Made by a program: the position numbers and the translations under genes. Source: Shewanella sp. NIFS-20-20 (lineage in GTDB: Bacteria; Pseudomonadota; Gammaproteobacteria; Enterobacterales; Shewanellaceae). Taken from it: a DNA stretch of 64,000 nucleotides. The stretch lies in the NCBI RefSeq assembly GCF_019209865.1, contig NZ_JAHUTT010000004.1:1-64000 (forward strand), in the 5' to 3' direction. The notes below the pieces were generated by a model that worked only from the letters and a program-made list of their open reading frames with translations, searched no databases and had not been told where the DNA came from. Each line of letters begins with the position of its first letter. The first letter of the stretch is position 1. Positions 34,923 to 44,984 of this stretch are shown here, piece after piece.

Positions 34923-35301
34923 GCGTGTGTCATTTGTCGGTCAATAATGTTTGAGTATAACAATAGTGATGGTGATCTAATAAGCGATAACAACTAAAAA
35001 GTCCCAAGATCCCTAAGGTTAATATGCCTTGAATATATCGGACGCTATTAAATATTCACGCTGGGCAATGGTCTATTGGTTGGATATTAATCAGTGGGAA
35101 ATTCAATGAGTAACAATAGTTGATATTTCAGTCGATATCGCTTTATTATCAATTTAGCGCGAAGGAATGTGTTGCGATGTGAAAGTTAAATAGTGAAACA
35201 TGTTCGATACATTCTGATAGCAATATGCCATTAACTCCTCGCTAATAAAGATAAAAACCAAGTGAATGTTATATTCACCATAATCAGCAAGAGACTTTTA
35301 C
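34923..35301. other. A/T-rich divergent intergenic region
   Basis: 379 bp between ppiB and the next membrane protein. No ORF, hairpin or binding motif stands out beyond general A/T richness expected of promoters. Confidence 0.5.
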
Positions 35302-35853
35302 ATGACCCTGGAAATGATCACCGAAATTCTCGGTTGGACTTCTGTCGCCTTTTATATATTAATTACCATCTTTAATACCATGAAATTAACTCGATTTGCT
35401 GCCTTTGGCTCGGCGGCAAATGATACCTTATGGGCATTTTTAATGGGCTGGTGGCCTAAGGTGATCCTTAACTTATCGGTCGCGTCACTCAATACCTATC
35501 GTTACGCTAAAGATTTTACTAATGCGTCTAAAACCGTCATTATCGGTTTAGGTGGATTAATGGTCATGGGCATTAGTTATATATCTTATGTTGCTATTAC
35601 GGCTTTTATTGCTTCGCCGACCTTGGCGGTTGCTATGCAATTTGTCGATTTAGGCATTATTTTGCTGGCCCTGTATATGACGACCCTCAAAAATTACCGT
35701 TTACTGATGCTGCTTTCTGGTTTTGTCGGTATGGCGGCCTATTATGGCAATACCCAAATGATGATCATTAAGGCATTAGTGATTGCCATCATGACATTTA
35801 AATTGTTGTTCGATAAAACTGAGCAACATCAACAGAGCGCGGCAGCCCTCTAG
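35302..35853 (+). CDS. Hypothetical polytopic inner membrane protein
   Basis: The 183-aa protein has about six hydrophobic segments (9-25, 45-62, 77-95, 97-115, 118-135 and 150-168). The N-terminal part (ILGWTSVAFYIL, then a TYRYAKD loop) faintly recalls small permease folds such as YgjV or SWEET-like proteins, but I cannot assign it. Short Gln/His-rich C-terminus. Monocistronic with a good terminator after it. Confidence 0.7.
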   Translation: MTLEMITEILGWTSVAFYILITIFNTMKLTRFAAFGSAANDTLWAFLMGWWPKVILNLSVASLNTYRYAKDFTNASKTVIIGLGGLMVMGISYISYVAITAFIASPTLAVAMQFVDLGIILLALYMTTLKNYRLLMLLSGFVGMAAYYGNTQMMIIKALVIAIMTFKLLFDKTEQHQQSAAAL

Positions 35854-35895
35854 TTAACTCATAGCAACAAGCCCTGTGGTTCGGGCTGACTCGTA

Positions 35896-35924
35896 GGGAG
35901 CTGACAATATCAGCTCCCTTTTTT
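35896..35924 (+). terminator. Rho-independent terminator
   Basis: Nine-bp stem (35896-35904 with 35910-35918), five-base loop, then six T. It ends the transcript of the hypothetical membrane protein. Confidence 0.88.
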
Positions 35925-36034
35925 ATGCCTACGTTAACCGGGCAGCGCGGATGTGCGGATTTGTATTGATGATTAATTCCTTTAGAGTGTAGGGTTCACT
36001 AAGTGTAATCACAGCGTTTGATGAGGGATAATCC

Positions 36035-36934
36035 ATGCGTAAGGATGTTGGCACAAGGCCTGATGGCGGGATGTCGGAATTTGTACAGGGCTATTGGCGT
36101 TTGGCTGAATGGGGGATGACAATTCAGCAGTGCTTGGCCTTTATTGAACAACATATTGAACTTGGTGTTACCACCGTCGATCATGCCGATATCTATGGTC
36201 GCTATCAAAGTGAGCGCCTGTTTGGCGAGGCGTTAGCGCTATCGCCGAGTCTGCGCCAACAATTACAGATAGTGACCAAATGTGGCATCAAATTAACTTG
36301 CGATAGTCGTTGCCATACCATTAACCATTACGATAGCAGTGCCCTGCATATTGTGCTGAGTGTCGATACATCACTGACCCAGATGGGGATTGATGAGATT
36401 GATTTACTGCTCATTCATCGCCCCGATTTGCTGATGAATGCCGATGAAGTGGCGGATGCTTTTGCGCAGTTACACCAGCAGGGTAAGGTCAAACAATTTG
36501 GTGTCTCTAATTTTAGTCCCAGCCAAATGCAGTTATTGCAATCGCGCCTGTCGGTCCCTTTGGTAACCAATCAGCTGGAAATTAACCCGCTCAATTTAAA
36601 GGTTCTTGAAGATGGCAGCTTAGATTTATTGCAACAATTGGCGATTCGGCCTATGGCTTGGTCGTGTTTGGCGGGAGGGCGTGTATGTCAGCCGATAGCT
36701 GAGCATCAAGGCTTAACGACTATGCTAATGACTATCGCCACCGAGATTGGTGCGCAAACGCCTGAGCAGGTGATTTATGCCTGGATACGGGCGTTGCCCG
36801 TCAAGCCGCATTGCATATTGGGAAGCGGTAAAATTGCTCGAGTCAAACAGGCGGTGACCTCACAAACGCTGACGTTAACTCGAGAGCAGTGGTACCGAAT
36901 TTGGACAGCGGCCAAGGGCCATGGCGTCGCGTAA
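36035..36934 (+). CDS. Aldo/keto reductase, YdhF-like
   Basis: NADPH-dependent oxidoreductase with a TIM-barrel fold, 299 aa. The catalytic tetrad is present: Asp49 and Tyr54 (TTVDHADIYG), Lys in VTKCGIK (near 88) and His in LLIHRPD (near 127). It has the PxxLL-like cofactor region (LGSGKIARV) near the C-terminus. GAGGG precedes the ATG. The overall pattern resembles E. coli YdhF; substrate unknown. It is convergent with the DUF218 gene 29 bp away. Confidence 0.9.
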   Translation: MRKDVGTRPDGGMSEFVQGYWRLAEWGMTIQQCLAFIEQHIELGVTTVDHADIYGRYQSERLFGEALALSPSLRQQLQIVTKCGIKLTCDSRCHTINHYDSSALHIVLSVDTSLTQMGIDEIDLLLIHRPDLLMNADEVADAFAQLHQQGKVKQFGVSNFSPSQMQLLQSRLSVPLVTNQLEINPLNLKVLEDGSLDLLQQLAIRPMAWSCLAGGRVCQPIAEHQGLTTMLMTIATEIGAQTPEQVIYAWIRALPVKPHCILGSGKIARVKQAVTSQTLTLTREQWYRIWTAAKGHGVA

Positions 36935-36963
36935 ACCTGATGATTCGATTGCGGCCGCACAGG

Positions 36964-37518
36964 TTAGGCTTGCTGCTGAGGGGCCCACTTTTTCGCCATC
37001 CGATAGTCGCTAATATTTTGTTGTTCACGCGCCATGACCGCTTGTTCATGGGCGATTAGCTGGCTGATGTCTGCCGGAGGGAGTGGCGTCGGCGCTGCCA
37101 TATAGACTAACTGACTGGCGTGGAACAAGGGGGGCGGACGATGGAGCAGTAACGCATCAAAAATCAGCCGCACCCGAGGGAGGTGAAAGTCAGAGGTGAC
37201 TATCGTTAAGGTGTCGATGGACAAGGTTTGCAGCGCATTGACGCATAAGCTGGCATCTTCAAAGGTAAAACGACTGAGAATACAAGGTAAAAATTGATCA
37301 GCGGGGATCCCTTTGGCCATCAATGCTGCCTTCACCCACTCGCCATGAGGTCGCGGCGATTGGTTGAAATGTTCTCCAAAGCCACCGGTACATACCAGTG
37401 TTTGGCGGCAATCTTGTTGCCAACAATGCCAGCTGAGTTCACAACGAGATTGAGCGATGGCTGATAAACGTCCATCAGGCGCATTGGGCGCCCCTAACTG
37501 AACGATCAATGATGACAT
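36964..37518 (-). CDS. DUF218 (YdcF/ElyC-type) protein
   Basis: The 184-aa protein has no membrane anchor, unlike SanA or ElyC, and looks like the cytoplasmic YdcF type. Family blocks: an N-terminal VQLGAPNAPDGRLSAIA, a CTGGFGEH loop and the C-terminal TSDFHLPRV motif, where the Asp/His/Arg cluster is characteristic. Role unknown; nucleotide or envelope-related functions have been suggested for the family. Confidence 0.82.
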   Translation of the reverse strand: MSSLIVQLGAPNAPDGRLSAIAQSRCELSWHCWQQDCRQTLVCTGGFGEHFNQSPRPHGEWVKAALMAKGIPADQFLPCILSRFTFEDASLCVNALQTLSIDTLTIVTSDFHLPRVRLIFDALLLHRPPPLFHASQLVYMAAPTPLPPADISQLIAHEQAVMAREQQNISDYRMAKKWAPQQQA

Positions 37519-37625
37519 GGATTGGCCCCGGATAGTCTTGTCAAGATAGCCACCATATCAGCAGTTATTCCGCGAGTACAACGCCGATACCCACCGATGA
37601 CTCTGGGGGGATCGGCAGCGATGGA

Positions 37626-38816
37626 TCACAAGCTCTGATGGGGGCCAAAGACCTCATAGTGGAGCTGGCTTTCTGCAATACCTAACGATTTAAGCTGCTG
37701 AGCGACCATTTGCATAAAGGGCACTGGGCCGCAAAAGTAATATTCTCCATTGAGAGGTAACTGCTGTGCAATCACCTCTAAATGCATCAAGCCGCTAAAG
37801 TCAAAATGCTCGCCTAAGGTGTCATTTGGCAGAGGTTGGCGATACCACACATAGCTGGTGAGCTCAGGGTGCTGGGCTTGCTTCGCCTTAATGTCGTCAC
37901 TAAAGGCATGAACTTGGCTATGGTCACACGCATGCAACCACAGGGTGGTTTGAGCACTATTAGCTAAGCGCTGATTGAGCATCGCCATCATAGGCGTTAA
38001 GCCCACGCCGGCAGAGATTAGCACCAAAGGTTGTGTCGGTGCGGCCTTGAGCATAAAGTCACCCGCTGGCGGGATAACATCAATCACATCACCCATTTGG
38101 AAGGCATCATGCAAGAGGTTAGACACCTTGCCCTCTGGCTCGCGCTTCACGCTAATCCGAAAATGCGTGCTGTTACTGGCATCAGATAATGAATATTGAC
38201 GAATTTCACTATTGGCCAGGCTTGGGTGAGTTAGCTTAACACTTAAATATTGGCCGGCGGCAAAAGTGGGCACAGCTAAGCCATCGACGGGGGTGAGTTC
38301 AAACGAGGTAATCACATCGGATTCTGGAATTTTGGCACTGATGGTAAAGGCGCGCGTACCTTGCCAACCGCCGACTTGGCTCGCGGCTTGTTGATAAAGT
38401 GTTTGTTCCCTATCAATAAATATTTGTGCCAAGAAACCATAGGCTTCCCCCCAGGCTTGGATAATCTCCGGGGTAACGGCATCGCCGCCTAATTCTTTTA
38501 GGGTTTCCAATAAGTGATGGCCGACGATCTGATATTGCTCGGGTTGGATCAGAAAACCTGTGTGTTTTTGCGCGATGCGTTCGACCGCACTGCCAAGTAC
38601 GGCAAGGTTATCAATATGCGTTGCGTAGGCGGCCACGGCATCGAATAAAGCAGCAGGCTGACGACCGTTTTCTTGGTTGCTGAGATTAAACACATCCTTA
38701 AGTTCAGGATTATCGCGAAACATTCTTTTATAGAAGTGATCGGTTAGGGCCGGACCGGCACTAGTGAGTAACGGAATGGTACTTTTAACGACAGCAATGG
38801 TGTGTTGAGATAACAT
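37626..38816 (-). CDS. hmp: Nitric oxide dioxygenase (flavohemoglobin)
   Basis: Detoxifies NO to nitrate with O2 and NADPH. The 396-aa protein has the globin domain (1-140) with proximal His85 in QKHTGFLI, then an FAD domain with RQYSLSD (near 206), and an NADPH domain with VLISAGVGLTPM (near 268). Full length. Regulatory motifs for CRP and possibly NsrR lie upstream (38861-38925). Confidence 0.97.
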   Translation of the reverse strand: MLSQHTIAVVKSTIPLLTSAGPALTDHFYKRMFRDNPELKDVFNLSNQENGRQPAALFDAVAAYATHIDNLAVLGSAVERIAQKHTGFLIQPEQYQIVGHHLLETLKELGGDAVTPEIIQAWGEAYGFLAQIFIDREQTLYQQAASQVGGWQGTRAFTISAKIPESDVITSFELTPVDGLAVPTFAAGQYLSVKLTHPSLANSEIRQYSLSDASNSTHFRISVKREPEGKVSNLLHDAFQMGDVIDVIPPAGDFMLKAAPTQPLVLISAGVGLTPMMAMLNQRLANSAQTTLWLHACDHSQVHAFSDDIKAKQAQHPELTSYVWYRQPLPNDTLGEHFDFSGLMHLEVIAQQLPLNGEYYFCGPVPFMQMVAQQLKSLGIAESQLHYEVFGPHQSL

Positions 38817-38860
38817 ATCCCTAAACCTTTATTGTTAATGTGTGTTTAGTGGTAATGCTA

Positions 38861-38883
38861 AACATGCATTTTATTTATATCAA
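38861..38883 (-). promoter_or_regulatory. NsrR-like motif upstream of hmp
   Basis: AACATGCATTT fits one half of the NsrR consensus (AANATGYATTT); the second half is degenerate. It lies 45-67 bp before the hmp start, where a repressor would block the promoter. NsrR control of hmp is established in other gammaproteobacteria. Confidence 0.4.
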
Positions 38884-38909
38884 TTAAAGATTAATGAAGT
38901 GAGCAAAAA

Positions 38910-38925
38910 GGTGAGTGAGATCACA
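38910..38925. promoter_or_regulatory. CRP-like binding site upstream of hmp
   Basis: GTGA, six bases (gtgaga), TCACA: a near-consensus CRP site, about 95 bp before the hmp start codon. No other gene start is nearby, so hmp is the likely target. Confidence 0.55.
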
Positions 38926-39098
38926 TTTAACCAATTCATTTGCGGTCCTTGCAGATCAAGCGGTGAGTCAATCATGTCGACGGTCGATAGACCCGTTAAT
39001 GACAGTTAAGTGTCATTGCCATCGAAATTATCGATTGAGCATGGCATGAAGTAAGCATAGCCAAGTTTCACCACTTGACCATGCTAAATAGCGGAAGA

Positions 39099-40634
39099 TT
39101 ATGCAGTGACAGCTTGTTGACGTTGCAGTGTGTATAACCATTTTCCGTAAATATAGATCCCAATGGCTGAGATGGAGCCGATGGCGGCAATGATATACCA
39201 GGCCATGCCGATATTATGGGCAAGATACAGTTGTTGGGTGAGCGCATCGGCCGATTCACCAGTGAAACTGACTAACGTGCTAAAGGCTTCACCTTGTGGG
39301 ATCGCGGCAACTTCCGCCGCCGGCATGCCATCCTGAATGAGTTGTTGGCGTGAGAAGATTTCCTTGGAAGCATAATGCTCATAAAGGCGAGGTCCAAAGT
39401 AACCTTCGAGTCCCCAGCCGATCCCTTGCGGTAACATCACAAAGCCTAAATACATGGCTTTTTTGCCTTCTGGAGCAATATTACCCATAAACTCGTTCTT
39501 TTTAGGTGAAATCATCATTTCACTGACAGAAAACATGGCAATCGCTAAAACAATCATCCAAGCCGCATTGGTGTAGCCAATGAGGATAAAGGCCAAAATA
39601 CTGAGTAAACAGCCTGCCAGCATGGCGGTGGTAATGCGGTATTTTGCCGTTAAGCCTGCGATTAAAAAACACGAGGTCATAATCAGGCCAGCATTTAAGT
39701 TAAGCATGCCTTCTGGCATGACTCGGGTGCCTTCGTTATTTAAGCCGAGCCAAAACTGTAGGGTGCCATTTTGAGTGCCTTCAGGCCCAAATAGGCTAGT
39801 GACAATCACACTGGTGTTGACCCACTCAGAGATATGAATGGGCAAAACATCAAATAAGGCATTAAATAAAAACCAGAAGCCTGAAAACACCAGCATATAG
39901 TAAATGACGATGGGCTTTTTAAGCTCGTGCCAAGCGTCTTTCCATAGAGCTTCTTGGGCCACTTCGCCGGACTTAATCTTGGCATTACGCTCGAGTCTTG
40001 CCTCTTTGCCCGGTTCTTTGTAGGTCAGCAACAGGATGAAGTTAAGCGAAATAATGGCGGCACACGCATAAAACACATTATCCCAAGATAACTGACGCAT
40101 GTGTACGGCCACTAACGGTCCTAAAAAGCCCCCGATATTGACGATTTGATAGAAAATACCCCACGCCATTGATGAATTATTTCTACGGGTGGCAAGCACT
40201 AAGGTTCCTTGAATGCCGGGTTTAAATATACCGGTTCCCGCCGCGAGTAACATGGCTCCGGCCATAAATCCCCAAAAACTGGGAAAGAATGCCATGCACA
40301 AATACCCGGCAATTTTAATCAGAGTTGAAGCAAAAATGGTTTGTTTATAGCCGACTCTATCGGAGATCCCTCCGGTGAATACCGGAATAAAAGTCTGCAA
40401 AATGGCCCAGGTTGAAATAATAATGCCGTAATCGCTGAGGCTGATGCCGAGTCCCCCCTCTGATTGCGGCGCTTTGGCGTATAAACCGGCACTGGCTTTG
40501 ACGCCATAATAGGCAATGCGCTCTACCATTTCCATGCCGCCAACTAGCCAAAATACATAGCTTAGACTGGCGATGGAAGCCCACATGCCAAGTTGTTTAA
40601 CTTCTCTTAAATCATTGTCCGATGAAGGTTGCAC
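39099..40634 (-). CDS. POT-family peptide transporter
   Basis: Proton-coupled oligopeptide symporter (MFS, POT/PTR2). I place the start at GTG 40634 (511 aa), preceded by AAGGG eight bases upstream; the frame is open to 40745 but those 37 residues are basic and unlike the family. The POT signature GMEMVERIAYYGVK (near 32-45) and the PTR2 region GIFKPGIQGTLV (near 131) are intact. About 12-14 hydrophobic helices. It imports di- or tripeptides in characterised relatives. Divergent from the chemoreceptor gene at 40997. Confidence 0.88.
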   Translation of the reverse strand: MQPSSDNDLREVKQLGMWASIASLSYVFWLVGGMEMVERIAYYGVKASAGLYAKAPQSEGGLGISLSDYGIIISTWAILQTFIPVFTGGISDRVGYKQTIFASTLIKIAGYLCMAFFPSFWGFMAGAMLLAAGTGIFKPGIQGTLVLATRRNNSSMAWGIFYQIVNIGGFLGPLVAVHMRQLSWDNVFYACAAIISLNFILLLTYKEPGKEARLERNAKIKSGEVAQEALWKDAWHELKKPIVIYYMLVFSGFWFLFNALFDVLPIHISEWVNTSVIVTSLFGPEGTQNGTLQFWLGLNNEGTRVMPEGMLNLNAGLIMTSCFLIAGLTAKYRITTAMLAGCLLSILAFILIGYTNAAWMIVLAIAMFSVSEMMISPKKNEFMGNIAPEGKKAMYLGFVMLPQGIGWGLEGYFGPRLYEHYASKEIFSRQQLIQDGMPAAEVAAIPQGEAFSTLVSFTGESADALTQQLYLAHNIGMAWYIIAAIGSISAIGIYIYGKWLYTLQRQQAVTA

Positions 40635-40996
40635 CTTGTTATCCCTTTTGTTGTGGTTATCAGGATTGTGTCTTTTCGTAAAACCTATCACTCTACCTTG
40701 TTTTTGCTGGGTTACAAAGTGGCTTGTTAGCGGCCACTCCGTCACTCTGTACGGCGCAGCACCAAAGCGTGAGTTTAATAATAAGATTTATTTATCATAA
40801 GGTTATATTGGAATGTTAATTGATTTGGCGTATTGTGGAGCCAGTGTTGAACTACCCGTTTGCTTGCGATTAACCTCAATACGGGTTTTTAGTGTTTTTT
40901 ATAAATAAAAAATCAAGAGTCTGAGGGACTCCAAAGTGTTGAGTCACTTTTTCGTTAAAGTAGGGGCTCTTTGTCTCAGTGTTGTAAGGATATAGC
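40635..40996. other. Divergent intergenic region between POT transporter and chemoreceptor
   Basis: 362 bp. It holds a short stem (40918-40922 with 40928-40932 region) and an AAAGTG/CACTTT stem near 40936-40953, but no gene. Promoters for both flanking genes must lie here. Confidence 0.45.
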
Positions 40997-42655
40997 ATGC
41001 AGTGGTTAACTCAGTGGTCAATTAAAGCCCGGCTGGTATTTTTATCGGGTTTTGTGGTGTGTTCTGGCATAGCGATAACGGGGGTGTTGATGTGGGATTT
41101 AGCGCAAGTTGAAGCCCATTTTGAAGAATATGAACAAGGCTCGGTCTTGACTGAAGTGGCGGTACTAAAGATTAGTCGCGATATGAATTACGTATCCCGC
41201 CTAAACCGCTCGATTATGCTCGGGGATGATTATCAACAAAACATCGATAGGGTTGAGCGCTATATCAACGCCATTGATGCGCATTTTATCGAACTTAATC
41301 AGGGGGTTAATAAGCTGTCGATGCCGCAGGAGGCTCAACGTTTGCGCCAACTCGTGCAAGTGGCTGAAGCCGATACCGATGCGTTTTTACAGGATGGTTG
41401 GCAGCGGATGGCCGCGCTTGCCGATTCGCCGCGGCGCACCTTCGATTTGGTGAACGCATGGAAAGAATATCGTACGGGTGCCACCCCGTTTGCACAAAAG
41501 GCACGTGCAAGCTTTTCTGAGCTGGTGGAGTATGAAGCTCAGGTTAGAACTCAAGTTCAACAGCGCGCCAATGCGGCGATTAATGCAACTCAAACCCGCG
41601 CGGTTAGCTTATTAGTGTTGGTATTTTCTTTGGTTAGCTTGATGCTATTTTTGGTGTTTCGCTCGATTTTACAGCCACTCAAAACCCTCGAACAAACCAT
41701 GAGTCAGGTGACGTCAAACTTAGATCTTACCCAGCATGTCGAGGTGGTCGGCCATGATGAGTTAAGTTCACTCGCCACCACCTTTAACCGGTTACTGCAG
41801 ACATTTCAGCAAAGCTTGCAACAAGTGAGTCTTGCCGCTGGCAAGTTGCAACAATCGGGCAGTGAAACGCGCCAAGCTTGCGAAAGTATGCTCGGCAGTA
41901 TCGAGGGCCAAAAGCGAGAACTCGATATGGTGGCCACCGCCATGAATGAAATGACAGCCACAGTGAGTGAAGTGGCTCGTAATGCCGCTGAGGCATCGTC
42001 CTCGGCGCATGTGTCAGACGGCTTAGCGCAGCAAGGTCAACAAGTGGTGAGCGAGAGCATTGCTGGCATTGATGCGTTAGCCGCGGAAATATCCAAAGCG
42101 GCAGATGTGGTCGCCTTGGTCGATGATGATAGCCGCCAGATCCACAAGATTTTAGAAGTTATTCAAGGTATTGCCTCACAAACTAACTTGTTGGCATTAA
42201 ATGCTGCCATTGAGGCTGCCCGAGCCGGTGCCCAAGGGCGTGGCTTTGCTGTGGTTGCCGATGAGGTGCGTACCCTCGCGGCGCGTACTCAAGATGCTAC
42301 TGAGGAGATTCAGCAAATGATCAGCCGCTTGCAAACTGGGGCTGCGCAAGCAGTTGAAGTGATAGGTGGAAGTCATGTGTTGGCAGAGCGGTCGGTGGTT
42401 GCGGCGAAATCGGTGGGAGAATCCTTAATGCAAATCGCGGCAGCTATCACCCATATTAACGATATGAATGCGCAAATCGCCACGGCGGCTGAAGAGCAAA
42501 GTTTAGTGGCAGAAGAGATTAATACTAATGTCACTAATCTGCATCGTGATGTGGCAAGTTCGGTTGCGACAGCGCACCAAGTCAGTGATAACAGTAAGGT
42601 GCTGGCGAGTTTGTCGGTGCAATTAAATACCATGGTGGCGACATATCAAGTCTAA
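40997..42655 (+). CDS. Methyl-accepting chemotaxis protein
   Basis: The 552-aa receptor has membrane segments (about 12-33 and 203-223) around a 170-residue helical periplasmic domain with a CHASE3-like or four-helix-bundle look, a HAMP domain (about 224-277) and the signalling domain with tip [17 protein letters not shown] (395-411). AAGG lies upstream of the ATG. No CheR tether. Not closely related to the receptor at 162-2183 outside the signalling domain. The ligand is not predictable. Confidence 0.95.
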   Translation: MQWLTQWSIKARLVFLSGFVVCSGIAITGVLMWDLAQVEAHFEEYEQGSVLTEVAVLKISRDMNYVSRLNRSIMLGDDYQQNIDRVERYINAIDAHFIELNQGVNKLSMPQEAQRLRQLVQVAEADTDAFLQDGWQRMAALADSPRRTFDLVNAWKEYRTGATPFAQKARASFSELVEYEAQVRTQVQQRANAAINATQTRAVSLLVLVFSLVSLMLFLVFRSILQPLKTLEQTMSQVTSNLDLTQHVEVVGHDELSSLATTFNRLLQTFQQSLQQVSLAAGKLQQSGSETRQACESMLGSIEGQKRELDMVATAMNEMTATVSEVARNAAEASSSAHVSDGLAQQGQQVVSESIAGIDALAAEISKAADVVALVDDDSRQIHKILEVIQGIASQTNLLALNAAIEAARAGAQGRGFAVVADEVRTLAARTQDATEEIQQMISRLQTGAAQAVEVIGGSHVLAERSVVAAKSVGESLMQIAAAITHINDMNAQIATAAEEQSLVAEEINTNVTNLHRDVASSVATAHQVSDNSKVLASLSVQLNTMVATYQV

Positions 42656-42671
42656 CTGACGACATCTTAGT

Positions 42672-42698
42672 CGGGATGCAACGCAAGGTTGCATCCCG
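42672..42698. terminator. Hairpin between chemoreceptor and BCCT genes
   Basis: Eleven-bp stem (42672-42682 with 42688-42698), five-base loop, in a convergent gap; no long T-run. Confidence 0.65.
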
Positions 42699-42720
42699 AG
42701 TGGTTGCAAAATAACGCCGA

Positions 42721-44673
42721 TTAGTTCGGGTTATTCAATCGTGATTGAATGGCGGCTTTGGCTTCTTCTTGAGCCGCGAGTTGTTCTTCTTCCGCTTTCA
42801 TCTTCATGCCATCATTAAAGAGTATCCGTGCCGCTTGTGCTTGCTCTGATGCCTCGAGTTTACTTTCTTTGGCTTTCATGGCGACATCGGTTAGGCGCTG
42901 CAGTTCCGTGATGATTTCATCCGGTGCATCTCCCAAGTCGAGGCTGGATTCACCGCGGGCCAAGGCTTCACGACGAAGCTGTTTCTTTAATTGCCAGATG
43001 GCCTCTAAGGCTTCGCGCTCTGCATTGGCGGCATCCATGGCGATGTCTCGCAGTTGCTCGAACTTGGCTAAGGCTTGGCCTTCTTTGCTCCAAGGATCAA
43101 CTTCCGGCAGATCGGAGATGTTAATCACAGGATCGACATAGCCTTCTTGATGACTCAAATCGAGCATGGCCGCTTTGACGCCAGAAATCATTAACATGAC
43201 AGCGATGACAAGCAAAGGTAACCCACCAACGATAGCCGCGGTTTGTAGGGTGGCTAAACCGCCCATAAACATCAGTACCGATGGCATAAATGACAGGGTA
43301 AAGGCCCAGAACAAACGGTTCCAACGCAGCGGATCTTCCGTGACATTGGTTTGCACCACCGAGGCTAAAATAAATGAAATGGAGTCAAAGGTGGTGGCCG
43401 TAAATATGATACATAAAATCGTGAAGACGGCGATGACTACAGTGCTTAGGGGTAATTGTTCTAAAATGGCGAAAATCGCGCGGGTTGGCCCGTCACTATT
43501 GAGTATGCCGACGACATCGAGTTGCCCCGATAACTGCAGGGATAAGCCGTAATTCCCTAGAATCATAAAGTACATGGCGCAACCGAGCGAGCCGAAGAAG
43601 ATGGCGCCAGAGACCATTTGCTTAATGGTGCGGCCGCGCGAGATACGGGCCACAAATAATCCCATGCTCGGAGCAAAGACTAACCACCAAGCCCAATAGA
43701 AAATGGTCCAATCTTGCGGGAAGTGGGTATCGGCAAAAGTGCCCATGCCGCCGAAGGGTTCAGCCCAAGTTGCCATGACAAAGAAGTTAGACAACATACG
43801 GCCGATAGAATCTAGCCCAGTTTCTAACATAAAGATGGTTGGCCCACACACCAAAATAAAGAGTAATAAGGCTAATGCGCCCCAAAAGTTAATATTACTC
43901 AGCACCTTAATGCCACCGTCCATGCCTTTGTAGGAAGAATATGCAAATAAGGCAGTACATAGCATCAGCACGCCAATTTGACTGGCATTGGTGGATGGGA
44001 TCCCAAATAGGTAGCTGATCCCTTCATTAATTAAAGGCGCTGCTAAGCCCAGAGTCGTTGCTGCGCCGCCTAAGAGGCCGAAAATAAATAAAATATCGAC
44101 CAGCTTACCAATTTTACCATGACTGTGAGCTTCGCCAATGACAGGCATTAACGCGGCTGACACCTTAAGGACGGGTTGTTTGCGGACATAGTAAAAATAG
44201 GCAATAGGAATGGCCGGAATTAAGTAAATACACCACGCAATTGGACCCCAGTGGAACAAGCCATAGGTCGCTGCCCAGCGTACGGCCTCTTCACTCCCAG
44301 GCTCTAACTGGAACGGGGGATTTTGATAGTAATACGCCCACTCGATGGTGCCCCAGTACAAAATACTGGCACCAATGCCGCCGCAAAATAACATCGCGGC
44401 CCAAGAGGCTAATTTAAATTCTGGTTCTTCATCAGGATCGCCCAATTTAATTTGACCGATATCGGAAAATACGATGTAAATCATGAAGAAGAATGCACTT
44501 AACCCCAGAGCCAAATAAGCGAAACCTAGCTTATCTGTCATAAAGGTTTTGGCGATGGCAATCCATTCAGCGCCTTCGGCAGGAAAGATAAGTAACGGGG
44601 TGATCACTGAAAACAATAAGATCAGTGCGCCAAAAAAAGTGGGTTTATCGATAAGTTCAAAATGTTTGTTCAT
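42721..44673 (-). CDS. BCCT-family transporter with long charged C-terminal tail
   Basis: Betaine/choline/carnitine-type transporter of 650 aa with 12 predicted helices. The family signature is present as WTIFYWAWWLVFAPSMGLFVARISRGRT (about 311-338, quoted in part), and the substrate-box helix has a YYWGTIEW-like segment. Residues about 530-650 form a Glu/Ala/Lys-rich predicted coiled coil. In BetP a C-terminal helix senses osmotic stress; this tail is much longer. The substrate is probably a quaternary ammonium compound but cannot be specified. Followed by a hairpin at 42672-42698. Confidence 0.9.
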   Translation of the reverse strand: MNKHFELIDKPTFFGALILLFSVITPLLIFPAEGAEWIAIAKTFMTDKLGFAYLALGLSAFFFMIYIVFSDIGQIKLGDPDEEPEFKLASWAAMLFCGGIGASILYWGTIEWAYYYQNPPFQLEPGSEEAVRWAATYGLFHWGPIAWCIYLIPAIPIAYFYYVRKQPVLKVSAALMPVIGEAHSHGKIGKLVDILFIFGLLGGAATTLGLAAPLINEGISYLFGIPSTNASQIGVLMLCTALFAYSSYKGMDGGIKVLSNINFWGALALLLFILVCGPTIFMLETGLDSIGRMLSNFFVMATWAEPFGGMGTFADTHFPQDWTIFYWAWWLVFAPSMGLFVARISRGRTIKQMVSGAIFFGSLGCAMYFMILGNYGLSLQLSGQLDVVGILNSDGPTRAIFAILEQLPLSTVVIAVFTILCIIFTATTFDSISFILASVVQTNVTEDPLRWNRLFWAFTLSFMPSVLMFMGGLATLQTAAIVGGLPLLVIAVMLMISGVKAAMLDLSHQEGYVDPVINISDLPEVDPWSKEGQALAKFEQLRDIAMDAANAEREALEAIWQLKKQLRREALARGESSLDLGDAPDEIITELQRLTDVAMKAKESKLEASEQAQAARILFNDGMKMKAEEEQLAAQEEAKAAIQSRLNNPN

Positions 44674-44984
44674 GCAATTATGTCCGTGACAACTTTCTAC
44701 GGCTAGGGCTCTAACAGATCACTTAACGTTGAGTAATCTTGAGTGACTATGTGATGTTTTGTTCTTCTATGATGGAGCAAGGTTGGTTGTTGGTGATCGT
44801 TTTTGTGCAAATGTGGAAATTCTTACGGGAAAGTAACTATTGTGAAAATAGCCCGAGTTGTGAACTAAGTCGATAAACATTTATTTATGAGAGCGCGATA
44901 GTGTGATCGCTATGGGGTTTTGTGGTGGATGTGTGAGATGAGTTGAGAGGTTGGGGCCCAGCACAGACCCCAATATCGGGTTAT
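44674..44984. other. Intergenic region upstream of BCCT gene
   Basis: 311 bp containing no gene or motif that I can support; the BCCT promoter should be near its left end. Confidence 0.45.
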
